A program made the position numbers and the translations under genes. The notes beneath the pieces are model-generated. The model made no database searches. It was not told the origin of the DNA and was given only the letters and a program-made list of their open reading frames with translations. 37,050 bases of DNA from an uncultured Gemmatimonadota bacterium (lineage in GTDB: Bacteria > Gemmatimonadota > Gemmatimonadetes > Longimicrobiales > Longimicrobiaceae). The stretch lies in contig CADCTW010000196.1 of assembly GCA_902805735.1 (NCBI GenBank), positions 1 to 37,050 of the forward strand, given 5' to 3'. Below are positions 24,827 through 32,110 of the stretch, in pieces. The stretch's first letter is position 1. Each line of letters opens with the position of its first letter.

Positions 24827-26266
24827 TCACGCCTCCGCGGCGGCGTGGAGCGCTTCCTCGCCGATGGGGGCGGGGTCGGGGGCGTGGATGGGGATGCGCA
24901 CGCGGAAGCAGGTGTCGCCGGGGCGGCTCTCCACGCCGATGTCGCCGCGGTGCTGGCGGACGACGATGCGGCGCACGATGTCCAGCCCCAGGCCGCTCCC
25001 CTCGCCCACGTCCTTGGTGGTGAAGAAGGGCTCCCAGATGCGCTCCTCGATCCCCGCCGGGATGCCGGGGCCGTCGTCGCGCACCTCCACGACGGCGTCG
25101 TCGCCGCGGCGCACGGTGCGGATGGAGATGCGGCCGCCGGGGGCGATGGCGTCCAGCGCGTTGTCCAGCAGGTTGGTCCACACCTGGTTCAGCTCGCCCG
25201 CGTTGGCCCACAGGTGCGGCAGGGCGGGGTCGTAGTCGCGCTCGATCCGGGCGTTCTTCTCCCCGATCTTGTACGAGAGCATGGTCAGCGTGCTCTCCAC
25301 CCCCTCGTGCAGGTCCGTCTCGGCGCGGGTCTGCGTCTCGTCCATGTGCGAGTAGCTCTTCACCGAGGCCACCAGCTCCGCGATGCGCGTGGCCGCGTCC
25401 TCCATCTCCCGCAGCAGCAGCTCCGCCTCCAGCCCGCCCCCCAGCCACGCCACCGCGTCCCGCAGCGCCGCGCCGGGCAGCGTCGAAGCCAGCTCGTCCA
25501 GCTCCTCCGGCCCCATGCCGCTGGCCACAAAGGTTTCCGCCAGCGTCCACGCCTCCTCCACCCCGTGCCCGTCCAGCCACTCCCCCACCGCGTCCTCGCG
25601 CGCGCTGGCCTCCAGCGGGGGGAGGCGCCTGGGGCGCTCGGCGCCGGTGAGGCGCGCCTGCAGGGCGGCGAGCGACGAGAACTGCACGACGCTGAGGTTG
25701 CACCCGGCCAGGCTCGCCGTGCGCTCCGGCAGCGCCCGCAGCCGCGCGCGCAGGTGCGACGTCCCGCGGCGCAGGGCGGCGGCCGGGTTGTTCATCTCGT
25801 GCGCCAGCCCGGCCGAGAGGCGCCCCAGCGCCATCAGCTTGTCGCGCTGCTGCTCCGCCCGCGTCGTCTCGCGCACCCGGTCCGTGAGCGCGCCGATCAG
25901 CCGCCCCTCCAGCACCGGGATGCGGCGCAGCATCTCCGCGAAGTGGTCGCGGTGGATGCGTGCCCCGCGCGTGCGGGTGATCGCCCGGATGGACCCCGAG
26001 AAGTGCGTCATGCGGCTGAAGGGGAGCAGCCCCGTCACCTCTCCCGCCTCGCCCACGAAGACGCGCGCGTCCGCCACCCCCTCCTGCACGTACTGGAACT
26101 CGCCCTCCAGCATGATCCACATGACGTCCGCCGGGGCGCCCTGCGGGGCCAGCGCCTGCCCCGGCGCGTACTCCACCTCCTCCGCGATGGAGACGAGGAA
26201 CGCGTAGTCCTCCTCCTCCAGCCCCGCCAGCAGGGGGACGGCGCGCAGCTCGTCGGGGGTGATCAC
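24827..26266 (-). CDS. Sensor histidine kinase with cyclic-nucleotide-binding-type domain (first of two)
   Basis: The GTG at 26266 overlaps the stop of the receiver-reductase gene by 4 nt (GTGA), giving 479 aa; a frame open far upstream is only a shadow of that gene. Layout equals its neighbour: β-roll sensor at 12-115 (YAPGQALAPQGAPADVMWIM), H-box GLAHEMNNP with H156, long helical insert, N-box QVWTNLLDNALDAI, G1 DDGPGIP, F-box EPFFTTK and G2 GSGLGLDIVRR. No membrane segment. The coupling means kinase and receiver-reductase are made together, which is the best evidence for a partnership. Confidence 0.93.
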   Translation of the reverse strand: MITPDELRAVPLLAGLEEEDYAFLVSIAEEVEYAPGQALAPQGAPADVMWIMLEGEFQYVQEGVADARVFVGEAGEVTGLLPFSRMTHFSGSIRAITRTRGARIHRDHFAEMLRRIPVLEGRLIGALTDRVRETTRAEQQRDKLMALGRLSAGLAHEMNNPAAALRRGTSHLRARLRALPERTASLAGCNLSVVQFSSLAALQARLTGAERPRRLPPLEASAREDAVGEWLDGHGVEEAWTLAETFVASGMGPEELDELASTLPGAALRDAVAWLGGGLEAELLLREMEDAATRIAELVASVKSYSHMDETQTRAETDLHEGVESTLTMLSYKIGEKNARIERDYDPALPHLWANAGELNQVWTNLLDNALDAIAPGGRISIRTVRRGDDAVVEVRDDGPGIPAGIEERIWEPFFTTKDVGEGSGLGLDIVRRIVVRQHRGDIGVESRPGDTCFRVRIPIHAPDPAPIGEEALHAAAEA

Positions 26267-27930
26267 AGCTCGGCCAGGTAGCGGTGGATGAACTGCACGG
26301 CGATCGCCCCCTCGCCCACGCCGGAGGCCACCCGCTTGACCGAGTTGGCGCGCACGTCGCCCGCCACGAAGATCCCCGGCACGCTGGACTCCAGGAGGAA
26401 GGGATCGCGCTCCAGGGGCCATCCCTTCGGCTCCCCGCGGTCGTCCCGGGGCAGGTCGGGGCCGGCCAGGATGTAGCCGTAGCGGTCGCGCGCCACCACG
26501 CCGCTCAGCCACTCGGTGCGCGGCGCCGCGCCGATGAAGATGAAGAGCCCCGCCGCCTCCACCTGCTCGCATTCCCCCGTGTCGTTGCGGCGCAGGGTGA
26601 GCTTCTCCAGGTGATCGCTCCCCACCACCTCCTCCACCTGGGTGAAGGGGAGGATGCGGATGTTGCGCGTTTCGTGGATCTGGTCGATGAGGTACTGGCT
26701 CATGGTGGCGGCCAGCCCTTCGCCGCGCACCAGGATGGATACGTTGCCGGCGTACTGCGAGAAGAACATCGCCGCCTGCCCGGCCGAGTTGCCGCCCCCC
26801 ACCACGTACACGTCCTGCCCGCGGTACGCCGCCGCCTCGGTGGCCGCCGCGCCGTAGTAGACGCCGCGCCCCACCAGGTCCTCGCACCCCGGCACCTCCA
26901 GCTTGCGGTAGCTCACGCCGGACGCGATCAGCAGCGCGTGGCAGGCGATCTCGCTGCCGTCCTCCATCACCACCTGCCGGTAGGGCCCCTCCACCCGCAC
27001 CCCCGCCACCGTCTGCGGCGTCAGGATCTCCGCGCCGAACTTGCGGGCCTGCATCACCGCGCGCCGCGTGAGCTCGCCGCCGCTCAGTCCGGCGGGAAAG
27101 CCCAGGTAGTTCTCGATGCGCGAGCTCTGCCCCGCCTGCCCGCCGGGCGCCTCGCGCTCCAGCATCACGGTGCGCAGCCCTTCGCTGGCGCCGTACACGG
27201 CCGCCGCCAGCCCCGCCGGCCCGGCGCCCACGATGGCCAGCTCGTAAAAGGGCTTGGCCGCGCGCGTGCGCAGCCCCACCGCGTCCGCCACGGCGGGGAT
27301 GCCGGGCTGCTCCAGCACGCGACCGTCCTCCAGCACGACCACGGGAAGGGGGGTCTCGGGGCGGAGCCCGGCTTCCTCCAGCGCCCGGGCGGGGTCGGGC
27401 TGCGCCTCCAGGTCCGTCCAGCGGTAGGGCACCTGGTTGCGGGCGAGGAAGTCGCGCAGGGCGTGCGCCTCGGGGCTCCAGCGGTGCCCCACCACGCGCA
27501 GCCCCTCGAAGGGGGGGCGGTACCCGGCCTGCCACGCCTCCAGCAGGTCGTCCAGCACGGGGTAGAGCGCCTCCTCCGGCGGGTCCCACGGCTTCAGGAG
27601 GTAGTAGTCGATGTGGGCGCGGTTGATGGCGCGGATGGCGGCCTCGGTGTCCGCGTACGCCGTGAGCAGGGCGCGCTTGGCGTCGGGGTACACCTTGACC
27701 GCTTCTTCCAGGAACTCGACGCCGGTCATGCGCGGCATCCGCTGGTCCACCAGGAAGAGCGCCAGCGGCTCGCTCTTCCTTTTCAGCTCGCGCACCGCGT
27801 CCAGCGCCACCGCGCCCCCGTCCGCGCGCACGATGCGGTACCGGTCGCCGTACCGCCTGCGCAGGTCGCGGGAGACGGCCTGGAGGACCTCCGGGTCGTC
27901 GTCCACCGCCAGCATCACCGGCTTCGCCAT
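26263..27930 (-). CDS. Receiver / glutaredoxin-like / thioredoxin-reductase-like fusion, redox cysteines absent
   Basis: An ATG at 27930 with GGAG upstream gives 555 aa. Residues 4-130 are an intact receiver: acidic D10/D11, phospho-acceptor D62 (FLVDQRMP), T90 and K113. Residues 144-220 look like a thioredoxin/glutaredoxin fold, but the CxxC place reads WSPEAHAL. Residues 230-555 are a thioredoxin-reductase-like flavoprotein: GAGPAG 235-240, GGQAG 263-267, NAD(P)-binding GGGNSA 378-383 and FVAGDV near the C-terminus. The CxxC expected after GRGV is GAAA at 360-363. So it should bind FAD and NAD(P)H but cannot pass electrons through a disulfide as TrxB does. Fused receiver/TrxB-like proteins are known as an annotation class; a role for this one is not known to me. 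It likely acts as a phosphorylation-controlled NAD(P)H/flavin output. Confidence 0.92.
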   Translation of the reverse strand: MAKPVMLAVDDDPEVLQAVSRDLRRRYGDRYRIVRADGGAVALDAVRELKRKSEPLALFLVDQRMPRMTGVEFLEEAVKVYPDAKRALLTAYADTEAAIRAINRAHIDYYLLKPWDPPEEALYPVLDDLLEAWQAGYRPPFEGLRVVGHRWSPEAHALRDFLARNQVPYRWTDLEAQPDPARALEEAGLRPETPLPVVVLEDGRVLEQPGIPAVADAVGLRTRAAKPFYELAIVGAGPAGLAAAVYGASEGLRTVMLEREAPGGQAGQSSRIENYLGFPAGLSGGELTRRAVMQARKFGAEILTPQTVAGVRVEGPYRQVVMEDGSEIACHALLIASGVSYRKLEVPGCEDLVGRGVYYGAAATEAAAYRGQDVYVVGGGNSAGQAAMFFSQYAGNVSILVRGEGLAATMSQYLIDQIHETRNIRILPFTQVEEVVGSDHLEKLTLRRNDTGECEQVEAAGLFIFIGAAPRTEWLSGVVARDRYGYILAGPDLPRDDRGEPKGWPLERDPFLLESSVPGIFVAGDVRANSVKRVASGVGEGAIAVQFIHRYLAEL

Positions 27931-27952
27931 CGGGTGCTCCTTGGGCCGCGTC

Positions 27953-29473
27953 TCAGGGAATTTCGGACAATCTAACGGAAAAGATGGGCTCACACAGAGA
28001 CACGGAGGCACAGAGATGAATCATTCTCCGTGTCCCCGTGTCCCCGTGTCTCCGTGTGAGATCCTCTTCCGGAAGCAGGTGGGCGACGGAGTTGGCGTAG
28101 TAGCGCAGCACCGCTTCCTCGCCGCGGGCGAGTCGGAAGAGGCCGTCGGCGTCTTCGGCGACGAGGTGGCGGAGGGTGAGCATGCGCAGGCCTACGGTGA
28201 CGGCGTAGTCCAGGTCGCGGCGGGGGACGTACACGCGGCCGCCCGTGTCTTCCACCGCCTGCGCCAGGGCGAAGACGCGCGCCTTCAGCTCCAGCTCGCT
28301 CAGGGCGCCGCCGTGGCGGAGGAACACGGTGGAGACCAGCGACACGGGGAGCACCGGGATGGCGGCGCCCACCGCGCGCATCAGGGCGGCGCCCAGCTCT
28401 TCCACGGCGGCGTGGCGCTCGTCGCCGCGCAGCGAGCGGAAGTCGATGCCGCGCGCCGCGCAGTACTCGCGCACCGAGAGGGGGGTGCCGAAGCAGGCGC
28501 AGGCGTAGCCGAAGCGGTGCCAGCGGCCGCGCGCCATCAGCAGGAGGTTGCGCCCCACGAAGGAAAGGGTGTTCCACGCGGCGGCCATGCGCCCCACCCG
28601 CGGGCGCTCGGGGAGGGCGTCGGCGAGCAGCGTGCGGTCCTCCAGCACGCGGTCGTAGTTGAGCCCCACGGGCACGAACACCAGGTCGCGCCCCTCGGGG
28701 TCGAAGGCGCGCAGGATGTAGTCCAGGAGGCCCAGCTTGGGGCGGCGCAGCATGCCGTCGCGGCTCAGGCCGCCCTCCGGGTACACGGCCTGGGTGACGC
28801 CGGCCTGAGTGGCCATGAACACGTACCGCTCCAGCACCCGCCGGTACAGGTCGTCGCCCGAGCCGCGGCGCACGAAGTACGCACCCATGGAGCGGATCAG
28901 CATGTGGAGGGGCCAGATGCGCGCCCACTCTCCCACGGCGTACGACAGCGCGGCGCGGCGCGAGGCCAGGTACCCCACCAGCACGTAATCCATGTTGCTG
29001 CGGTGGTTCATCACGAAAACCACCGTGCTGCCGCGGGGGATGCGCGCCAGCCCCTCCTCGTCGCTCCACCCCAGGCGCACGCGGTACAGCAGCCGCGCCG
29101 TGCGCCGCGCCAGCCAGTACCCCACGCGGAAGTACAGGTACGCGTTGAAGGAGGGGACGATCTCCCGCGCGTACTTCTCCACCCGCGCCATCACCACCTC
29201 GCGCGGCATCCGGTGCTCCAGCGCGTGCGCGTCCGCCGCCTCCACCACGCGCGGGTCGTACACCAGGCGGTCGATCAGTACCTGGCGCCTGGTGAGCTTG
29301 AAGGCCGGGATCTCGAAGGGGAGCCGCGTGTTCAGCTCGTCGATCACCCGGTTGGTCCGCTGCCTCACCAGCCAGCGCACGCTGGGCACCATCAGCCTGT
29401 CCAGCGCCGCCCAGGCGGCGAGGACGCCCAGCAGCAGCGCGGCCCAGAGCGGAATTTCGACGGAGCGGTCCAT
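27953..29473 (-). CDS. Glycerol-3-phosphate acyltransferase-like (PlsB/GPAT family)
   Basis: A 506-aa protein starting at ATG 29473. A hydrophobic helix at 9-24 anchors it to the membrane. The acyltransferase blocks follow: NHRSNMD with H157 and D162 (HX4D), GAYFVRRGSGDDLYRRVLE, YPEGGLSRDG, and FVPVGLNYDRV. These match GPATs, which put the first acyl chain on glycerol-3-phosphate, although the protein is much shorter than E. coli PlsB (about 800 aa). The last ~25 codons run through inverted-repeat copy 8, so the end of the protein (from RRHGDTGTRR) is repeat-derived and may replace the original C-terminus. It ends 22 nt before the receiver-reductase gene. Confidence 0.85.
   Translation of the reverse strand: MDRSVEIPLWAALLLGVLAAWAALDRLMVPSVRWLVRQRTNRVIDELNTRLPFEIPAFKLTRRQVLIDRLVYDPRVVEAADAHALEHRMPREVVMARVEKYAREIVPSFNAYLYFRVGYWLARRTARLLYRVRLGWSDEEGLARIPRGSTVVFVMNHRSNMDYVLVGYLASRRAALSYAVGEWARIWPLHMLIRSMGAYFVRRGSGDDLYRRVLERYVFMATQAGVTQAVYPEGGLSRDGMLRRPKLGLLDYILRAFDPEGRDLVFVPVGLNYDRVLEDRTLLADALPERPRVGRMAAAWNTLSFVGRNLLLMARGRWHRFGYACACFGTPLSVREYCAARGIDFRSLRGDERHAAVEELGAALMRAVGAAIPVLPVSLVSTVFLRHGGALSELELKARVFALAQAVEDTGGRVYVPRRDLDYAVTVGLRMLTLRHLVAEDADGLFRLARGEEAVLRYYANSVAHLLPEEDLTRRHGDTGTRRMIHLCASVSLCEPIFSVRLSEIP
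27989..28060. repeat. Dispersed inverted repeat, copy 8 (inside the end of the acyltransferase gene)
   Basis: Left arm CTCACACAGAGACACGGAGG, right arm with a GTGTCCCC variant tandem and the end GTGTGAG. It is translated on the minus strand as the C-terminal tail of the acyltransferase. Confidence 0.92.
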
Positions 29474-29734
29474 GACGGAAGCGCGTGAGTGTGTTGGTGC
29501 GGTGGTGCGCTGGGTGCTTCGCTGGCGTCCGCGGGGGTCGGGGGGGTGAGGGCCCCACCACGCGCCGCAACTCCGTCGATCCCGTGCATTCCGGCGCACT
29601 CACGCGCTTCAGTTGGGAAGCCGCTCCACAGTGCGTCGGAGCCGATCGGCTCAGGGGCATGCGCGGACGTTTCGCAGGCGTGCTCCCACGATAGTGCGGG
29701 CCCCCGCGTGGAGCAACGATCGCGGAGGGCCCCC

Positions 29735-29764
29735 CTCTCTGTGTCTCTGTGCCTCTGTGTGAGC
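29735..29764. repeat. Dispersed inverted repeat, copy 9 (right arm only)
   Basis: CTCTCTGTGTCTCTGTGCCT through GTGTGAGCC, with no left arm in front. With the left-arm-only copy 7, it shows that the arms can persist alone. Confidence 0.85.
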
Positions 29765-30016
29765 CCCGCCGTTCTAGCGGACCGGCGCGCCGCGGCGGCC
29801 GGGCCGCACGGGCGCCACGGTCGCGGGGCCGCGGTGGCGGGCCCGGGTCCAGGGCGGGCGCAGAGGGTCGTTTCCGCCGCTCCGCATCCCCCAAGCCTGG
29901 AGCGGAACGGGTACGCATGTGACACCGGTGCCCCACCTTCTCCGTGCCTCCGGGTGCGATTCCGTGCTCCTGTCGCCTCTCCCCGCACCATCCTTGCATC
30001 TGGCGCAGGTTTCCCC

Positions 30017-30036
30017 GGAACCGCGCGCGCGGTTCC
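30017..30036. promoter_or_regulatory. Perfect 20-bp palindrome upstream of the hybrid kinase
   Basis: GGAACCGCGC followed by its exact complement GCGCGGTTCC, centred 45 nt before the ATG at 30072. It could be an operator or a leader hairpin. Confidence 0.4.
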
Positions 30037-30071
30037 GCGTGGACCCTCGTACCCGTGGCGTGTGCAACTGG

Positions 30072-32024
30072 ATGCCGCAGCTCCCGTCCGAAGCCATCCG
30101 GCCCACGGTCCTGCTGGTGGACGACCGGCCCCAGAACCTTCTTGCGCTCGAGGCCCTGCTGGAGCCGCTCGGGCTGGAGATGGTGCGCGCGCAGTCCGGC
30201 GAGGAAGCCCTCCGCTGCGTCCTGGAGCGTGACTTCGCGCTGGTGCTGCTGGACGTGCAGATGCCGGGGATGGACGGGATCGAGACGGCGCGCCGCATCA
30301 AGGCGCGCCAGCGCTCCCGCACGCTCCCCATCGTCTTCCTCACCGCCATCGACACGGACCCGGCGCGGGTGGCGGCCGGCTACGCGGCGGGGGCGGTGGA
30401 CTACCTGCCCAAGCCGGTCGATCCGCACGCGCTCATCTCCAAGGTGAAGACCTTCGCGGACCTGTACAGCGCCCGCCGCGAGGTGGAGCACCAGTCCGCC
30501 CTGCTGGCCGAGGCGGCCTCGCGCGAGGCCGTGCTGCGCGCCCGCACCGAGGCGGAGGCGCGCCTGGCGCAGCGGATGCGGGCGCTCAACGAGGAGCTGG
30601 AGGTGCAGCGCGAGCAGGCGCAGACGCTCAACGAAGAGCTGGCCCGCGCCAACTTCGAGCTGCACACCACCAACCTGGCCCTCCACGCCGCCCGCGACGC
30701 GGCCGAAACGGCCAGCCGCGCCAAGAGCGAGTTCCTCGCCAACATGAGCCACGAGATCCGCACCCCCATCAACGCGGTGGTGGGGTACACGGAGCTGCTG
30801 GACATGGAGATCGCCGGCCCCGTCACCGGGCGGCAGCGCGAGTACCTGGAGCGCATCCGCGGCAGCAGCCGCCACCTGCTGGGCCTGGTCAACGACGTGC
30901 TGGACCTTTCCAAGGTGGAAGCGGGGCGGATGTCCGTCACCCGCGAGCACGCCGACGCCGCCCTCGCCGCCGCGGACGCCATGGCGCTCGTCCTCCCCCA
31001 GGCCGACGGCAAGGGGATCGCGGTGGACGACCGCGTGGTCTCCGGCGGGCCCTTCGTGTACCTGGGCGACGACGACCGGGTGCGCCAGATCCTGGTCAAC
31101 CTCCTCTCCAACGCCGTCAAGTTCACGGCCCCCGGCGGCCGCATCACCCTGGACGCGGACGTCACCACCGCCCCCGCCCGCGACGCGCGCCTTTCCGGCA
31201 CGGGGCCCTGGGTGTGCGTGCGCGTGGAGGACACGGGGTGCGGCATCGCGGCGGACCAGTTGGAGGCGGTGTTCAGGCCCTTCGTGCAGGCGGACGGGAG
31301 CCACACCCGCACGCAGGGGGGCACGGGGCTGGGGCTCACCATCAGCCGCGAGTTCGCGCGCCTCATGGGCGGCGACCTCACCCTGCGCAGCACGCTGGGG
31401 GTGGGCACCGTCTTCACCCTGTGGCTCCCCGCGGCGGCGGGCCCCGGCGTCCCGGCCCCCGGCGACGACGGCGGGCGCACGGTGGCGCAGGCCGGCGAGG
31501 CGCTCGTCGCCTCGGTGGAGACGGTGCTGGACGCCTTCGTGGCGCGCGTCCGCGCGGACGACGAGATCCCCGCGGCGGCCGGCGTGTCGCGCGTGGAGCT
31601 GGAGGACCACCTGGCCGCCCTCCTGGCCGACCTGGGGCAGGACCTGGTGATCGCGGGCGAGGCGGGCGGCGGGCTGGATCTGCAGCGCGACGGCTCGGAC
31701 CTGCGCGAGCTCCTGGCCGACCGCCACGGCCGCCAGCGCGCGCGCCTGGGGTGGACGGAGGCCGCGCTGCGCCGCGAGTACGACATCCTCCGCGCGGAGA
31801 TCGCCTCTGCCGTGCGCCGCCCCCTCCCCGCCGCCTCCGCCGGCGCGGACGCCGCCATCGCCGCCCTCTTCCGCCTGGTGGACGACGTGGAGCGGGTGAG
31901 CCTGGCCGGGATGCGCGCCCAGGACGCGGACGGCATCGTCGCCCGTACCCGCGGCGTCATCGACGCCACCCGCCGCACCATCGGGCGCGTGAAAGACTCC
32001 ATGCTGCGCGAAGACGGAGCTTAG
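30072..32024 (+). CDS. Receiver-histidine kinase hybrid with C-terminal RsbRD-like domain
   Basis: An ATG at 30072 gives 650 aa; no clear ribosome site, so GTG starts a little upstream are possible. Residues 12-125 are an intact receiver (D17/D18, D61, T91, K114). A coiled coil from about 133 to 215 contains two LNEEL repeats. HisKA follows with FLANMSHEIRTPINA (H227), then the ATPase with N-box ILVNLLSNAVKF, EDTGCGIA and GGTGLGLTIS (416-424). After a loose linker, residues about 480-615 (VELEDHLAALLADLGQDLV, RHGRQRARLGWTEAALRREY) resemble the N-terminal domain of RsbR/RsbRD-type stressosome proteins. No sensor or membrane segment, so input comes through the receiver. It ends on the base before an inverted repeat. 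Confidence 0.9.
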   Translation: MPQLPSEAIRPTVLLVDDRPQNLLALEALLEPLGLEMVRAQSGEEALRCVLERDFALVLLDVQMPGMDGIETARRIKARQRSRTLPIVFLTAIDTDPARVAAGYAAGAVDYLPKPVDPHALISKVKTFADLYSARREVEHQSALLAEAASREAVLRARTEAEARLAQRMRALNEELEVQREQAQTLNEELARANFELHTTNLALHAARDAAETASRAKSEFLANMSHEIRTPINAVVGYTELLDMEIAGPVTGRQREYLERIRGSSRHLLGLVNDVLDLSKVEAGRMSVTREHADAALAAADAMALVLPQADGKGIAVDDRVVSGGPFVYLGDDDRVRQILVNLLSNAVKFTAPGGRITLDADVTTAPARDARLSGTGPWVCVRVEDTGCGIAADQLEAVFRPFVQADGSHTRTQGGTGLGLTISREFARLMGGDLTLRSTLGVGTVFTLWLPAAAGPGVPAPGDDGGRTVAQAGEALVASVETVLDAFVARVRADDEIPAAAGVSRVELEDHLAALLADLGQDLVIAGEAGGGLDLQRDGSDLRELLADRHGRQRARLGWTEAALRREYDILRAEIASAVRRPLPAASAGADAAIAALFRLVDDVERVSLAGMRAQDADGIVARTRGVIDATRRTIGRVKDSMLREDGA

Positions 32025-32092
32025 GGGGTCACACAGAGACACAGAGGCACAGAGGACGTCGTCTCTGTGCCTCTGTGTCTCTGTGTGACCCC
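32025..32092. repeat. Dispersed inverted repeat, copy 10 (complete, abuts a stop codon)
   Basis: Begins one base after the TAG of the hybrid kinase and ends 18 bp before the stop of the convergent HsdR-N gene. Arms GGGGTCACACAGAGACACAG and its complement, with only a few unpaired bases; a bidirectional terminator would look like this. Confidence 0.93.
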
Positions 32093-32110
32093 CGCTGTTC
32101 GCCGGACGGA

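Larger units (their letters stand above)
29474..30071. other. Divergent intergenic region between acyltransferase and hybrid kinase
   Basis: No gene is supported in these 598 nt. It holds a solo right arm of the dispersed repeat (29735-29764) and a perfect 20-nt palindrome (30017-30036) upstream of the kinase. Promoters for both genes should be here; I cannot place them. Confidence 0.55.

Noticed and set aside
26267..27589. Upstream extension of the first kinase, making a 920-residue protein
   Set aside because: The extension is an out-of-frame reading of the receiver-reductase gene; the GTG at 26266 with GTGA overlap fits better.
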